Positions 1-11,322 of a stretch of 64,000 bases of DNA are shown one piece after another. Within the stretch, counting starts at the first letter, position 1; each line of letters begins with the position of its first letter. The notes beneath the pieces were generated by a model. The model was not told where the DNA came from and searched no databases. It worked only from the letters and a program-made list of their open reading frames with translations. The DNA is from Diphasiastrum complanatum (taxonomy: Eukaryota; Streptophyta; Lycopodiopsida; Lycopodiales; Lycopodiaceae), in NCBI GenBank assembly GCA_029204225.1, contig CM055101.1, positions 762,987-826,986 of the forward strand, read 5' to 3'. The position numbers were made by a program, and so were the translations under genes.

Positions 1-1080
1 CGCTTGCTTGGGATTGGATGTTACTCGTTTTGTAACAAAGCTTCGAGTTGGTTAAGTTTGATGTTAATTCGGGCGGCTTGCTTGGAGGGAAGTCACCCAC
101 ATCGGGACCCCCGATCTGGCATGGCGCCAGGTTGGATCTCAATTTTTGGTTTTCGAACTTCTAGTTGGTTATGTCTAATCGTTGTTGGCGAGTTGGCTGC
201 TTGTATGTCATAGTGGGTTTGGATGGCAAGAGTTGAAGGCTAGGAAGCTAAGATCGTGGTTCCCGGCTCCCTTTGGGATGCCTTGCGCAAAGCCGACTGG
301 TCAGTCAACTATGTGGATCTCAAGGAAATGGCCACTGTTTGGGGTTCATCAAGACAACTGTTGTGCAAGGATGTCTGCCCTACAGTGTAAGCATCGGGTG
401 CGTCCACAGTCGGTGTGTGGTCGCAGATCCAGAACGGGGTATGTTGATGAGCAAGCTGGCTGCCCTTTGAGGTGTAAGCACGGTTCATTTTCTGGTGTTT
501 TCGTGTCCGGCGCCGTTTGCACAAAGGACAGATGAGGCAATGTGCTTGCCATTAGGTTAGTTGTAAGCACGGTCTTAGTGCCTTTGTGGGGTGCGAGGTG
601 ACATATTCGCGATAGCCACCCTTCGTTTAGCTTATTTGGGCTACGACCAAATTTGGTGGGGGCGGTACTATAGGCAATGTGCTGCCTAACAGTGAAGGCA
701 CGGAGTGCATCCACAATTTGGGTGGTTGCTGCCGATCGTTTAGCTATATAGGGCTTTCAACTAGATGATTGTCGGGGGCGTTACTGAGGCCAATGAGTTG
801 CCTACGTGAAAGCACAGGTGCTCCACGGGGTTGGGTATATTCGAAGGTTTATAGCCTGCCGTTCGTTTAGCTAGTAGGGCTATCGACCAAATTTGGTGGG
901 GCGTTACTTGAGAATATGTGCTGCCTAACGGTTGAAAACACGGTTGCGTCCGACGATTTTTGACGGTATGCTGCCGATTCTCGTTTTCGCTAAAGGGCTA
1001 TCAACCAAAAAGTGGGTGGGTGTGAATGAGGCAAGGTGCTGCTTAATGGTGAAAGCTCGGTTGTTGGAAGGGGTGTCCCT
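1..1080. repeat. Dispersed repeat with tandem ~110-bp units (copy 1)
   Basis: Bases 1-300 contain sub-repeats built around AGTTGGTTAAGT followed by GATGT and a GC-rich tail. Bases 300-1,060 hold about six degenerate units of roughly 110 bp, each with the words GGCAGCACATTGCC, TTTGGTGGGGGCG and TTTAGCTA in one order or its complement. The same sequence lies in opposite orientation at about 44,375-45,450, and the first 300 bases recur directly at 48,221-48,530. No credible reading frame runs through it. It looks like internal sequence of a non-autonomous LTR element; both ends are rearranged. Confidence 0.6.
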
Positions 1081-1084
1081 TGTG

Positions 1085-2575
1085 GGTTTGATTCTGTGAT
1101 CGATTGTATGGGCACGGCCAGGCAAAGGTACCGTTGGCATTAGGACCATCTCAAAGGGTGGGACCTGTGTCTTTGTTACTTGTTAGTAAACCTCGCCTGA
1201 GTGTTCTTACTTGTATGTATGCGTGGGTGAGTCTTAGTACTCATGCTTGGCCTGGTTTGCATGATTGCTTGTGATACAAGGGAGCTGATGGCTCGAGAAG
1301 GAACCTTTCTTTGAAGGCTGATACCATCAAACGAAGAGGACTACAAAATCTGTTGGGGCGGGATTTGCAGAGTTCAAGTATTTCGCACAGTGAACGACAA
1401 CGAAATGACTCATATTTGTAAAGGATGGATGGCTAGCCTATTTCTTGGGTTAGTTTCATTTGCGACAACGCCTACCAGATGCAAGCAGGAAGTCAAAAGT
1501 TGGAAAGGGCAATTTCAGGGGAGATCTTCCATGGAGTAGTTTGGTCTTCATTTTGGGACGGCCACCTTCGGAACTGAAACTCACTGAGCATGGGTGATAT
1601 TCAGTATCAGTTGGGTTTTTCCTTAAAGGGGAAAGACTAGGATCCTCTTCAGAAATGGGCAACAAGTTGGATCGAGCCATAATCCTAGAAGATGGGAAGC
1701 AAAGTGTTGGAAAGGCTTTTTGTCCGAAGAACTATACTCTAAGTCCGATCAGCTAATTTTATAAGTGGAGGGGAACTATCACACACACCTCTCTCCTGGG
1801 GCAAATTTTGAATGAAAGTTGATCAAACGGGGGCAAATTCAAGGTGACCTAGCCATACTCAAACGAGAAGAATGGCAAACTTTGGACCTAATAAGTTGAC
1901 AGTTTTTGTTGTGGAAAGGAAAGCTTGTTATAGGCTTTCTCTGGACCAGCAATGATGAGAAAAATATGAGTACAATGGCTTGTGTCACGTGTAAGGCAGC
2001 TGATCAATGAAGGAACTGGTGAAAGTTGAGTCTTGCATGAGAGACTTGGTATTTCGAACGAACGCTAGGGACAGTTCGTATTGAGATCGGACTAGTGCAA
2101 ACTCTGGGTGCATGTGTTTGATCCAAAGAGAGCTACTTGAAGCCAAGCTCGATGTACACTTCTTGTTTTGACTGTGAGGCAACTGACCAGTGATGGAATT
2201 ATGAAAGTCATGTTTTGTGTGATGGACATGGTGCTTCAAACAAAACGCGAAGAGATAGTTCGTATGCGGATCAAACTGGTGCGACCCTTTGGCTTTCCAT
2301 GAGGTCAATGGTTACATTTGGGCTTATTCAAAGAGCTACTTCAAGCTAAGTGAGAGGTGCATTGCGGAGTACTCAATCTTTGCCTACCTTAAAGAGCCAA
2401 GAAGGAAATGTATCAAGATCAGGCTGGGACAAGGAGAGAAATCAAGGTGCAGAAGCAACAAGGCATGGAGTGGACCATAAAGTGGTCAATCAAACGATAA
2501 ATCCTTTGGCTCAGGGAGCCTTGATACATGTGCGAAATTGATCAAATCTGGATCTCAGGGAGCTCAAAATCATCT
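1085..2575 (+). repeat. Internal region of non-autonomous LTR element (copy 1)
   Basis: Direct copy of 45,683-47,145 with only scattered differences. The short open frames here are not conserved in codon fashion and I see no gag or pol motif, so I treat it as non-coding internal sequence. It stops abruptly near 2,575, where copia gag sequence on the other strand begins. In the 45-47 kb copy the same point continues into a purine tract and LTR, so the present copy lost its 3' end. Confidence 0.6.
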
Positions 2576-2973
2576 ATGACAAATCCAAAAGTGGCCATTT
2601 GCTTTAGCAGGTTCTTGAACTGGTTGATGTGATTCTGTAGGAATCTTCGTTGGTCATCTTGAGGGAGAAAATGTTCTTTCTTAGATGTAGCTTGGAAGCT
2701 ACGTCGCGCACATCGTACAGGAGTGCTCAAGATGTCCCAGAATTCCTTGGAGATATGAGCTTCATACACATGGCTGATTTGAGTGTCTGATATATTGAGG
2801 ATGATCAGCACAAAGGCTTTGCCATCCTTCAGCTTCCATCGAGAGATTGCAGCATTGTCAGCTTCGTTTCTTACCTCTACACCTATAACAACGTCATAAA
2901 ATTTCTTAGCCATTAGCACAGTTCTCATCTTAAATTTCTGTAGATGGTGATTGGCTCCATCAAGCTTGTCCAT
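2576..2973 (-). pseudogene. Copia family A gag fragment
   Basis: Reads from an ATG at 2,973 as the N-terminal part of a Ty1/copia gag: the opening MDKLDGANHHLQKFKMRTVL is typical of the DUF4219/UBN2-type gag, followed by the helix ending in KEFWDILSTP. In other family A copies (6,546-6,750; 30,144-30,600) the middle reads IASKLHLRKKIFSLEMTN; here it has shifted frame after VRCAR. It covers about 130 codons of a gag that normally has 250-300, then ends at the junction with the non-autonomous repeat at 2,575. It cannot make a functional capsid. Confidence 0.75.
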
Positions 2974-3268
2974 GATAGGACTGGCTTTCCCTTGGAAATC
3001 CAGGTGGATATTAGTCTAAGCGATAGTAATAACTATCAGTGAATTGAGAATGAAAATAGACTAACTCACTAACTTCACATCATTCCATTTCAAAGAAATA
3101 TGCGAGAACAAATGCTCTTTATATAGCCTAGTAGTTGTTCTAAATATGAAATAGTCATCTTAAGTTCCATAACCACTTTTGAAAAGGATCATAATAGCAT
3201 ATGGACTCTAGGTCGAAATGAAAATCGACCATGGATCAATTTGATCTTTGACCTGGTATCGGAATACA
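2974..3268 (-). mobile_element. Copia family A LTR/leader fragment
   Basis: AT-rich block upstream of the family A gag ATG, with a TATA-like CTATATAAAGAGC on the minus strand near 3,120. The same block occurs at 6,760-7,010 and 30,606-30,905 (same strand), in part at 41,345-41,480 (same strand), and at 10,071-10,190 (opposite strand). It carries promoter-like sequence and repeats beside both ends of family A coding sequence, so I call it LTR plus leader. Exact TG...CA termini are not visible. Confidence 0.55.
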
Positions 3269-3269
3269 C

Positions 3270-5132
3270 TTAACCTATTCTAAGCTCATTCTTTTTATCA
3301 CATGTCCTCATCCTCAGATTAAGCAAGTCCTCCAAATGTAGATGAATTGTTTTAATGTGCTCCTTCCAAAAATCTATTAAAGTTTGAATATGAAAATTTG
3401 GGACACTATCTGATCTTAGAACTTTGATCTTCCTACCTGTCTGATTTTCGACCAATGCTTTGAAGCTCTTGAAGTTATCAAATGCATCTGATTTCTTCTT
3501 CAAGAAGTAGATCCACGTCTTACGTGACATATCATCAATAAAGGTCATGAAATAGAAGGCTTTACCTAAGGACATGGTCCTCATAGTCCCACATAAATCT
3601 GTGTGGATTAAATCCAAAATGTTCTTTGCTCTTGCAACACCCCCTTTATTGGACTTCTCTCGATGCTGCTTCCCATATACACAGGATTCGCATATCGATT
3701 TCAAGTGATCTTCTACGGTAGGCAATCTTGTTACCATCTCCAATTTTCTCATCAAACTGAGGCTTCCCAAGTTCAAGTGACCAAGCCTCTTATGCCACAA
3801 CTCAGTTTGCGATGGAATGGACGATACAAGTTCGTGTTGCCCCTTAATTGTAGCATTCAACCTGTACAATTTTGTATTGGGCTCTCTTACTCCATCCGCA
3901 ATAACTTTGAACTTTTGGTTCACATCCCTCACAAAGCAACGATCATGGGCGAATTTCACTTTCAACTTTTGATCAGTAATGACTCCAACAGAAAGTAGAT
4001 TTTTCTTCACAACTGATACGTAAAGTACCTCCCTGATCATCCTGCTTTTGCCATCAAGTAGTTGGATTGAAACGGTGCCTATTCCCTTGATCTTGCACAC
4101 CTCACCATTTGCTTGTGAAACAGATGTTCCATTATCCGACATCTTCAAACTACTGAACCAATTCTTGTTACCTATCATGTGTCTTGTGGCTCCCAAGTCA
4201 ATATACCATGCTTGATCATCTTGATTAGATGACAATGCAGATATGAAGATGCTAGAGTCTTCAATCTCACCCTCATCGACAAGGTTACATGCTTGTTTTG
4301 GTTTCCCCTTGACTTGTACCGCCAGGAATTTGCGACATTCACTCTTCCAATGGCCCTTTTTACCACAATGGAAGCACTTGCCTTTCTTCTTAGTTTTACT
4401 GGAAGATCCCTCGTCCTCTTGAGACTTGGCAAATTGCTGCTTAGACTTCTTCTTGCCCTTGCCCTTGCCTTGTTTTTGGCGTGTCGCAAGTGCCTGATCG
4501 TCAGTATTTTGACGTCTAGCTTTCACCATTTCTCGTCGTTGCTCTTCCTGCATCAAGATTTCCGTGAGCTCGTCAAAGGTTGGCAATCTTTCTGTTGATG
4601 CTATTCCGCTCACAAACATCTGATAGGGTTCTGCAATGCCACACAATGCATTGTGCACCAGCTCCACGTCACGTATGCGCTCACCAATAGAATGCAGTTC
4701 ATCTCTCATTGTCTTGATTCTGATCTTGTACATCTGAATGTTCTCTCCTTGCTCCATGCGGGCACTATTCAACTTTGACTTCAGAAACATGATTCTTGAC
4801 GGATTTGACATCTCAAACTGCTCCTTTAGCACATCCCATGCCTGTCTGGGTGTCACAGCATCATAAATGTGGGTAATGATGTGATCCTTCACTGACAAGT
4901 TAATGAAGGTCAAAGCTTTCCTCATCTTTTTGTCGAACACTTTGATATCAGCTTCATTTGGCGGCCTTCTCTCATCACCTGTGATGACTTCCCACACGTC
5001 TTTCTCCATCAATATGTTTTTCATTTTGAATTTCCACACTGCATATTTAGAAATCCCGTCCAATTTGCTACTTTCACTCAAAATGGCCTCTCCCATGTTT
5101 GCCATCGCAAAACTGCTTAAAATTTCTGCCAT
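3270..5132 (-). pseudogene. Copia family B gag-protease-integrase, 3'-truncated
   Basis: An open frame of 620 codons from the ATG at 5,132. In order: gag (residues about 1-240, basic tail rich in KGKGKKK), CCHC zinc knuckle CFHCGKKGHWKSEC near residue 253, aspartic protease near 307 reading YIDLGATRHM, GAG-pre-integrase LWHKRLGH near 443, and the start of the integrase core with HTDLCGTM and LRSD. The protease triad is D-L-G instead of D-S/T-G, so the enzyme is probably dead. Homology ends at about 3,406; the last 45 codons belong to an unrelated exon-like fragment. The third integrase acidic residue, reverse transcriptase and RNase H are absent. A full copia polyprotein is about 1,300 residues. 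Confidence 0.9.
3275..3405 (-). pseudogene. Unidentified last-exon-like fragment (copy 1)
   Basis: Corresponds to the fragment at 7,109-7,240 that reads ...FGGPAQSEDEDM-stop on the minus strand. In this copy the tail after the stop is shortened by a deletion and the frame is disturbed. It is fused on one side to the copia B integrase (just after LRSDS) and on the other to family A LTR sequence. The parent protein is not recognised. Confidence 0.4.
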
Positions 5133-6294
5133 AGGCTAAAAACAGTATCTCGAGGCCAACAATGATGTGAGAAGTTGAAAATAATGACCTGCACTTTTGG
5201 CGTACTCCGAACACTTTCTCCGCTGCAATCACTCTGTTTTGCTGTACCGTACTTGCAGGTACAGTATGGGTGCCCTTTGTTTGGAGGTTATAGCCTTTCG
5301 TTTGGGTCAAAACAGGCAAAGGACCCAAAAATAGAGACTTTTCTAGTTTTTGAACTATTTCTTCACCTTGAAGAAACTCCACTCTTCACTTGTGAAGGGA
5401 CCTAGCTCCAATTTCAGTATGAAAATTTTTAATGAAGTTGAAGGCTAAAATGCACTTCACTTCTTCAGGGCCCTCTTCAACAACCCTTCAGACTCCATCC
5501 AATGGCTGAATCTGATCCAACTGTGGATATCCCTTCTAGGTAGCACAATCTGAGCCGTCGATCTTGTAACTCCTCTATCCAATGGATCTGAACACTTCTG
5601 TGCACCAATAGAGAGTCTTGTAGACACTATCCACTTAGAAACGTTATGCTCTCACCCTGGTTCCATGCGCGAACAGTCCGCGACCTCCCTGTCTACGGCC
5701 GCGCCTCTCCACACTCATTTTTGTTTGATCTAACTCGCCTCTGGATCGATTTGAGAACAATCTGAGGCCTGGAGCAGGGTCGCCCTACTGATTCCAAGTC
5801 TGTAGAGTGTTCACTCAAGAAATTCCGTGGAGAAACGGTGATTTTAGCTCAACTTGACAAAGTGGCTTTTTTTTCACCTTTTACCGCAAATCTGCTAGGT
5901 TAATTGTCTAGAGACAAATCTCTGACATAAGCCTCAAAATCTCTCCATGGCTGGTTGACAATGTGATTAGCTTTCTTCCTGTCCTTACGACATCCAAAAT
6001 GGTGCACAAACAATGAAGAAATCACCAGTTATGTATAAAAATCGTAACCCCAAACCCGGTTTCAATTTTCAGCTGGCTTCAAAATTGTCAAATTTTCACC
6101 AAATTTTTCCCTGTTTGATGCTACGCACAGGCTAATAGTCCCTCTGCTAAGATTAGCAAGCCTCTAGAAACTAGAAACCGTGCACCAGTGCTTCTATTTC
6201 CGTCTTCAACCCGCCGTAAACCCCGAACTCTCAGAAGACAGTTCTCCCGAAGCTCTCTTCAACGACGATGTTGTACTGTGTACACTCCCTGTAC
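5133..6294 (-). other. Untranslated leader of copia family B
   Basis: About 1.16 kb between the primer-binding site and the gag start on the minus strand. No credible coding frame. Its length resembles the leader of the intact copia (23,030-24,189). It contains no other gene that I can see. Confidence 0.6.
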
Positions 6295-6307
6295 GGCTCT
6301 GATACCA
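6295..6307 (-). promoter_or_regulatory. Primer-binding site of copia family B
   Basis: Minus strand reads TGGTATCAGAGCC, complementary to the 3' end of plant initiator-Met tRNA, the usual copia primer for reverse transcription. It lies immediately downstream of the LTR-like block and upstream of the leader. Confidence 0.85.
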
Positions 6308-6545
6308 ACTTAAAATTTGCATTGAACAGGAACACAGATCATGCTACACAGTAACACAGACAGAAAACACTCTTCACAACAAGCTCACATAGCAACTGTA
6401 TTTCTCAAAATGAAATTACACTGTACATATAGTTGTTCACTCAGGCAACCCATGCAAGACCCAGGTTGCCGTTGGCGGGAGGCATGTCCCATCCACTGAT
6501 AGGACCCACTGTACAGTAACACAGTGATTCTACTTTAATTCTAAC
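6308..6545 (-). mobile_element. 5' LTR of copia family B
   Basis: About 240 bp before the PBS on the minus strand. It is present in inverted orientation at 7,530-7,735, which supports an LTR identity. The outer boundary, near 6,540, is set where family A gag sequence begins; no clean TG...CA pair is visible, so the ends are approximate. Confidence 0.6.
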
Positions 6546-7020
6546 TCAAAGGACCTTCAGCTTCCATCGAGATATTGCAACATCGTCAGCTTTGTTTCTT
6601 ACCTCTGCACCTATAACAACGTCATACAATTCCTTAGCCATTAGCACAGTTCTCATCTTAAATTTCTACATATGGTAATTGGCTCCATCAAGCTTGTCCA
6701 TGATAGCACTAGCTTTCCCTTGGAAATCCAGGTGGATATTAGTCTAAGCGATACTAATATCTATCAATGACTTGAGAATGAAAATAGACTAACTCACTAA
6801 CTTCACTTCATTCCATTTCAAAGAAATATGCGAGAACAAATGCTCTTTATATAGCCTCGTGGCTGTTCTAACTATGAAATATCCGTCTTAAGTTCCATAA
6901 CCACTTTTGACAAGGATCATAATAACATATGGATTCTGGGTCGAAATGAAAATCGACCATGGATCAATTTGATCTTTGACCTGGTATCAAAATACACTTA
7001 ATCTATTCTAAGCTCATTCT
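6546..7020 (-). mobile_element. Copia family A 5' fragment (gag start plus LTR/leader), copy 2
   Basis: Minus strand: family A LTR/leader sequence (about 7,010-6,760, with the TATATAAAGAGC box), then the gag ATG near 6,702 and about 50 codons of gag. It parallels 3,268-2,800 and 30,905-30,420. It ends at 6,545, where family B LTR begins. Confidence 0.65.
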
Positions 7021-7108
7021 TTTTTAAACAACAAACAAACTATCATAAGAAATAATTATTTTGCATTATGTAGATCGAAATAAGAGGCAAGTAGATCATG
7101 CCATGTTA

Positions 7109-7240
7109 TCACATGTCCTCATCCTCAGATTGAGCAGGTCCTCCAAATGTAGATGAATTGTTGTAATGTGCTCCTTCCAAAAATCTATAAAAGTTTGAAT
7201 ATGAAGATTTGGGACTGCGCAAATGGATGCGATATCGTTG
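7109..7240 (-). pseudogene. Unidentified last-exon-like fragment (copy 2)
   Basis: On the minus strand a splice-acceptor-like TTGCGCAG is followed by an open stretch ending FGGPAQSEDEDM and a TGA stop, then an AT-rich tail leading into family A LTR. About 35 codons. The acidic C-terminus and the acceptor suggest the last exon of a captured gene, but the family is unknown. Related copies lie at 3,275-3,405 and 30,990-31,115. Confidence 0.4.
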
Positions 7241-7529
7241 TTGTAATCTATACAAAAATTCGCACTCGATGTTGAAAAGAAAATGACCAGTCTCTATTGT
7301 TGCATCGATCATCAATTGTTTTTTTGGGGTACATCTTTGCTTGTCGATGTCCCAGCTGCTTCAGTTTGTATGTGAACAAGGTTATAACATGAATTGCATC
7401 AGAAGAATCACTTGACGCAGCAGAACTTTTCTTCTTGAGCATGTGTAAAGAGGGTAGATCTTTTTCGTAAGTGACCAGTACTCGAGTCTTCCATATAACA
7501 GCTGCACATTATATAAGGTTTTGCCTATA

Positions 7530-7735
7530 AATTTACCCACGAGGCAAGTCGATGGGACATGCATCCCGCCAATGGCAACTTGGATCATACATGGGTTGCC
7601 TGAGTGAACAACTATATGTACAGTGTAATTTCATTTTGAGAAATACAGTTGCTATGTGAGCTTTCTGTGGAGAGTGTTTTATGTCTGTGTTACTGTGTAG
7701 CATGATCTGTGTTCCTGTGCAAAGCAAATTCTAAG
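7530..7735 (+). mobile_element. Copia family B LTR fragment, inverted copy
   Basis: Matches the reverse complement of 6,311-6,510 (shared words TGTAGCATGATCTGTGTTCCTG and ACAACTATATGTACAGTG). It is followed at once by family A gag on the plus strand, with no PBS, so it is a rearranged fragment and not a 5' LTR in context. Confidence 0.6.
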
Positions 7736-9725
7736 TCTTTGCGCTGATCATCCTCAATATATCAGACACTCAAATCGGCCATGTGTATGAAGCTCAGATC
7801 TCCAAGGAAGTCTGGGACATCTTGAGCACTCTGTACGATGTGCGCGACATAGCTTCCAAGCTACATCTAAGAAAGAACATTTTCTCGCTCGAGATGACCA
7901 ACGAGATTCCCTATAGAATCACATCAACCAGTTCAAGAACCTGCTAAAGCAAATGGCCACTTTTGGTTCTGTCATAGATGATCAAGATGTAGTAATGACA
8001 CTACTTTCAAGCTTTAAAAGCTCATATGACAGTTGGGTGATGATCATCTTGACCAACCCTGAATTGACTCTTTGAAGAGTCATGACAATGTTGTGTTAGG
8101 AAGAGAGGAGAAGGAACAAAGTCTCTGGTTCCTCAAGTGTCGACTCTCATGCCTTATACACCAACAAAGGCTGAACTCAGCAAAAGAAGAAAGGCCCAAA
8201 GCAACCAAAGCTAAATCATGAACCGACACAGCGTCAAGAGCAGTCAAACTAGCCGACAAAGAGGTAGCTGTTCTGCACATATTCCGGTGAACCAACCACA
8301 AGATCCAAGATTGTCGCATACTGCAAGAAAATAACAACAGCAAGGGGTAGTCGAAACAGGTGACAAATGCAGGTACAGAAGCACCACAGTCGATTCAAGA
8401 ATCGGATAATGATGCCTTAATGACTAGCCATCAAAAAACATCCAACAACAGCTCCTGGTTTCTGAACTCCGGAGCCACACAGCAAATGAGTAGCCATATT
8501 GGCTATTTCGAGTCCTATACGCCTTCCAATACCAAATGATATGTTCACATGGGCAACAATAGCACACATGCTATCAAAGGTGAAGGTACAGTAAGATTGA
8601 GCTTTGCAAACGATCAATCTAAGCTACTTTGAAATGTACTGCATGTACCAAATCTATCTACAAATTTGATTTTTGTTAGCGAAATTACAGATCTAGGACA
8701 TAAAGTAGAAATTGAATCCGATGAGTGTAAAGTAGTTAATAGGAAAGACAGGATCCTAGCACTCGAAAAGAGACATGGATACTTGTATAGATTAAATCAT
8801 TGTTGTTCTACCTCTAGTCAGGCTCTTAGTACTTCTATTCAAAGAAATAACAGTTCACTTTGGCATTATAGACTTTGTCACCTAAATTATTCTTTTGTAC
8901 AACAAATGTCTAAACAATCTATTGTTGTTGATCTCGACTATCGAGATAGGAAAGTCAAATTATCTACTTTGTCTAGTTTGTAAACTGGCCATGAAACCAT
9001 TTAGATCAAGCCATCAGCATGTTTCTAGCGGATTGCTTAGTGTACTTTATCAAGAAGAAGTCAAAAGCTTTCAATTGTTTCAGAATCTTCAAGGAGCATG
9101 CAGAGAAAGAAATTGGCAGACAAATCAAAGCCCTGAGGTCCAATAATGGTGGAGAGTACATCTCTACTAAATTCAAGGAGTACTGCCAGAGCCAAGGCAT
9201 TGAACAACAGTTTATCACTCCTTATTCGCCTCAATCTAATGGCTTAGCCGAGAGGAAGAATCGTACCCTGGTAGAGTCAGCCAAATGTATGCTGGCACAT
9301 GAATCTTTGTTGCAGAGCTTCTGGGTTGAAGCTGTCTCCATTGCAGCCTATGTCCAAAACAAATGTTCGACTAAGGCCCTCATAGGCAAAACACCACATG
9401 AGGTTTGGACAGGATCTAAGGCTTCAATGAAGAACCTTCGAGTGTTCAGATGCATCACCTATGCGCACGTCCCGAAGGAGACGAGGAAGAAATTCAACTT
9501 CCGAGGTCTCAAGACCATCCTTACTGGATACACTTCATCTGACCAAGCTATACGACTTCGATACCTAGCAGATTTTACTCAGTAGGGATACAGTCTTTAT
9601 CGACGATCAATTTCACGATTTCAAAGGCAAATGCAAAGTTCCATGCAAACCTTCGATGCCTTTGCCTCCGATACGACAATTCGAGCCTCGGGCTCAAGCG
9701 TGCCTATAATCGATGGACTACCCCA
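7736..9725 (+). pseudogene. Copia family A gag-protease-integrase, decayed
   Basis: Plus-strand relic with many stops and frameshifts. Gag lies at 7,745-8,100 (about the last two thirds). Protease is near 8,458 and reads LNSGATQQM, so the catalytic Asp is replaced by Asn. GAG-pre-integrase is at 8,666-8,983 (SSLWHYRLCHLNYSFVQQM). Integrase is at 9,019-9,585, with LRSNNGGEY where LRSDNGGEY is expected and an intact NGLAERKNRTL glutamate motif. The segment with the first integrase Asp is deleted between the zinc region and YFIKKK. Dead element. Confidence 0.85.
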
Positions 9726-9727
9726 AT

Positions 9728-9835
9728 GTCAAACTGGCATGCAAAGCACACTACATCAGTTACAAACGTCATTACGGAATTTTCCTACGTAAACTTCAGT
9801 TTTACGGAATTTGTCATCCATTATCTTGCTAAACA
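9728..9835 (+). repeat. ~105-bp dispersed repeat inside copia A
   Basis: Nearly identical to 31,996-32,095 (shared CAATGTCAAACTGGCATG and TTCAGTTTTACGGAATTTG). It separates the integrase from the reverse-transcriptase remnant and is foreign to the copia frame. Its origin is not known. Confidence 0.55.
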
Positions 9836-10190
9836 GATGTTGTCTTCCGAACTTGACATGACCGATCTGGACGAAGCTCACTTCTGTTTGGGCATTCAAA
9901 TTCACAGAGACGGAGCTAGAAGTCTGATCTTTATCACTTAGCAACGGTATCTTCACAATACCCTTATCAGATACAATCTGATCAATTGTAAACTTGCTCA
10001 CTCACCAATGGATTCAGGCTTGCGATTAACGAAGGGCCAATGCCAAGAAGTGGTTATGGAACTTAAGACGGTTATTTCATATTTAGAACATCTACGAGGC
10101 TATATAAAGAGCATTTGTTCTTGCATATGTCTTTGAAATGGATTGAAGTGAAGTTAGTGAGTTAGTCTATTCTCATTTTATTGATGTGAA
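9836..10190 (+). pseudogene. Copia family A RT end fused to LTR fragment
   Basis: 9,836-10,060 encodes the end of the copia reverse transcriptase (KQMLSSELDMTDLDEAHFCLGIQ, then after a stop YLHNTLIRYNLINCKLAHSPMDS). RNase H is missing. The frame jumps into family A LTR sequence at about 10,055, with the TATATAAAGAGC box near 10,102. The inverted counterpart is 41,345-41,700. Confidence 0.75.
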
Positions 10191-10939
10191 TGATTTACTC
10201 TCTCTATGCTATTTTTAAGATTATACTTATGAAGTTTTGCTCATATAGTAGAATCTCTTTATTCTTATTTAAGTGATCATTGTTATTCCATGCAATGAAT
10301 GCTTGTCTGATGAGAGGGGAAGTAATGCTTGTTACCATAATTGAAATACAAGTGACAAGTCCGAAATCTTAGTACATACATAAACGATGAATGGCATGTA
10401 GTTCCAACTTCTATAATTCCATTATCCAAATTTCATAAAAGCAAATCACAAATTGTTATAATATCTATCAGTCTACAACGTGTAAACAACCTAAAAGTGA
10501 AATCCTAAATTCTTCATAGTAAAGCCTGAGGAGATAGGGCTGAATCATGATACCTAAAGGCCAACTAGTGATGTCTAGCATAGCCTCCTCCTAGTCACCC
10601 ATGATGTAGTATAGGCTCTAGCTCAAGACCCTCATCCTCACCTTGTTGACATATTTGTTGTTCTTTGAAAGACAAATAGCACTTTGGCATGCGGTGCAAC
10701 TTGAAAATGCGATGCATAGTCCGACCTAGCTAAATAAATAACGAGTACCGAGGTTAATCATGGCATTCTATCACCTAGTCATATTCCTGGCAACACCCTT
10801 GGATCACTTTGTTGGGTTAGTATCCAAAGTGTTTTTTGGTCCCATTTTTTAGCCCTCTTAGGGGTCCAGTATGCATTTACACGTTCTAGGGTACTACCTA
10901 TTATGTAGCGACTAGGGTTTTGAAGGTGTCCAAATAGCA
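10191..10939 (+). other. 5' flank of the BPS1-like pseudogene
   Basis: No gene seen. The stretch is present inverted at about 40,610-41,340, so it belongs to the duplicated BPS1-like block. It probably holds the ancestral upstream region. Confidence 0.45.
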
Positions 10940-10947
10940 TATAAATA
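10940..10947 (+). promoter_or_regulatory. TATA box of the BPS1-like gene
   Basis: TATAAATA in the context AGCATATAAATAGAG, followed 30-40 bp later by a GA-rich tract (10,978-11,030) of the kind common in plant 5' leaders, then the pseudogene ATG at 11,323. The same box is kept in the inverted copy at 40,599-40,606. Confidence 0.5.
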
Positions 10948-11322
10948 GAGATCGATAGAGAGAACACCACACATTTGATTGAGAGAGAGAGGGAGAGAGA
11001 GAGAGAGAGAGAGCGCGAGCGAGCGAGAGTGAGACCGCGAACGATTTGCCAAGAAGAGGCTTACTTGAATGCAGACGTGTTGAATGTAAGAGACAGAGGA
11101 CGGAACTCAATAAATTCCTTCGAACCTCTGAGTCAGTGATAATCCGTAGCTGGGTTCGTCGACAATCTCAAGGCGAATTTTACTTCATAATTTTTTTGTC
11201 TTGACAACGTTCTCAAGCTATTTCAGAAGGTACAGCGGTAGGCCAGTAGCCTTACCTTGATTTCTGCAAAATACACAGACGGCAAAGGTTGCTTCCTTAA
11301 CTCTGCCTGAAGAAACACCGCC

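Noticed and set aside
1985-2308. Minus-strand open frame conserved at 46,565-46,888
   Set aside because: Conserved only because the whole block is duplicated; single-base indels between copies shift the frame, and no motif is present.
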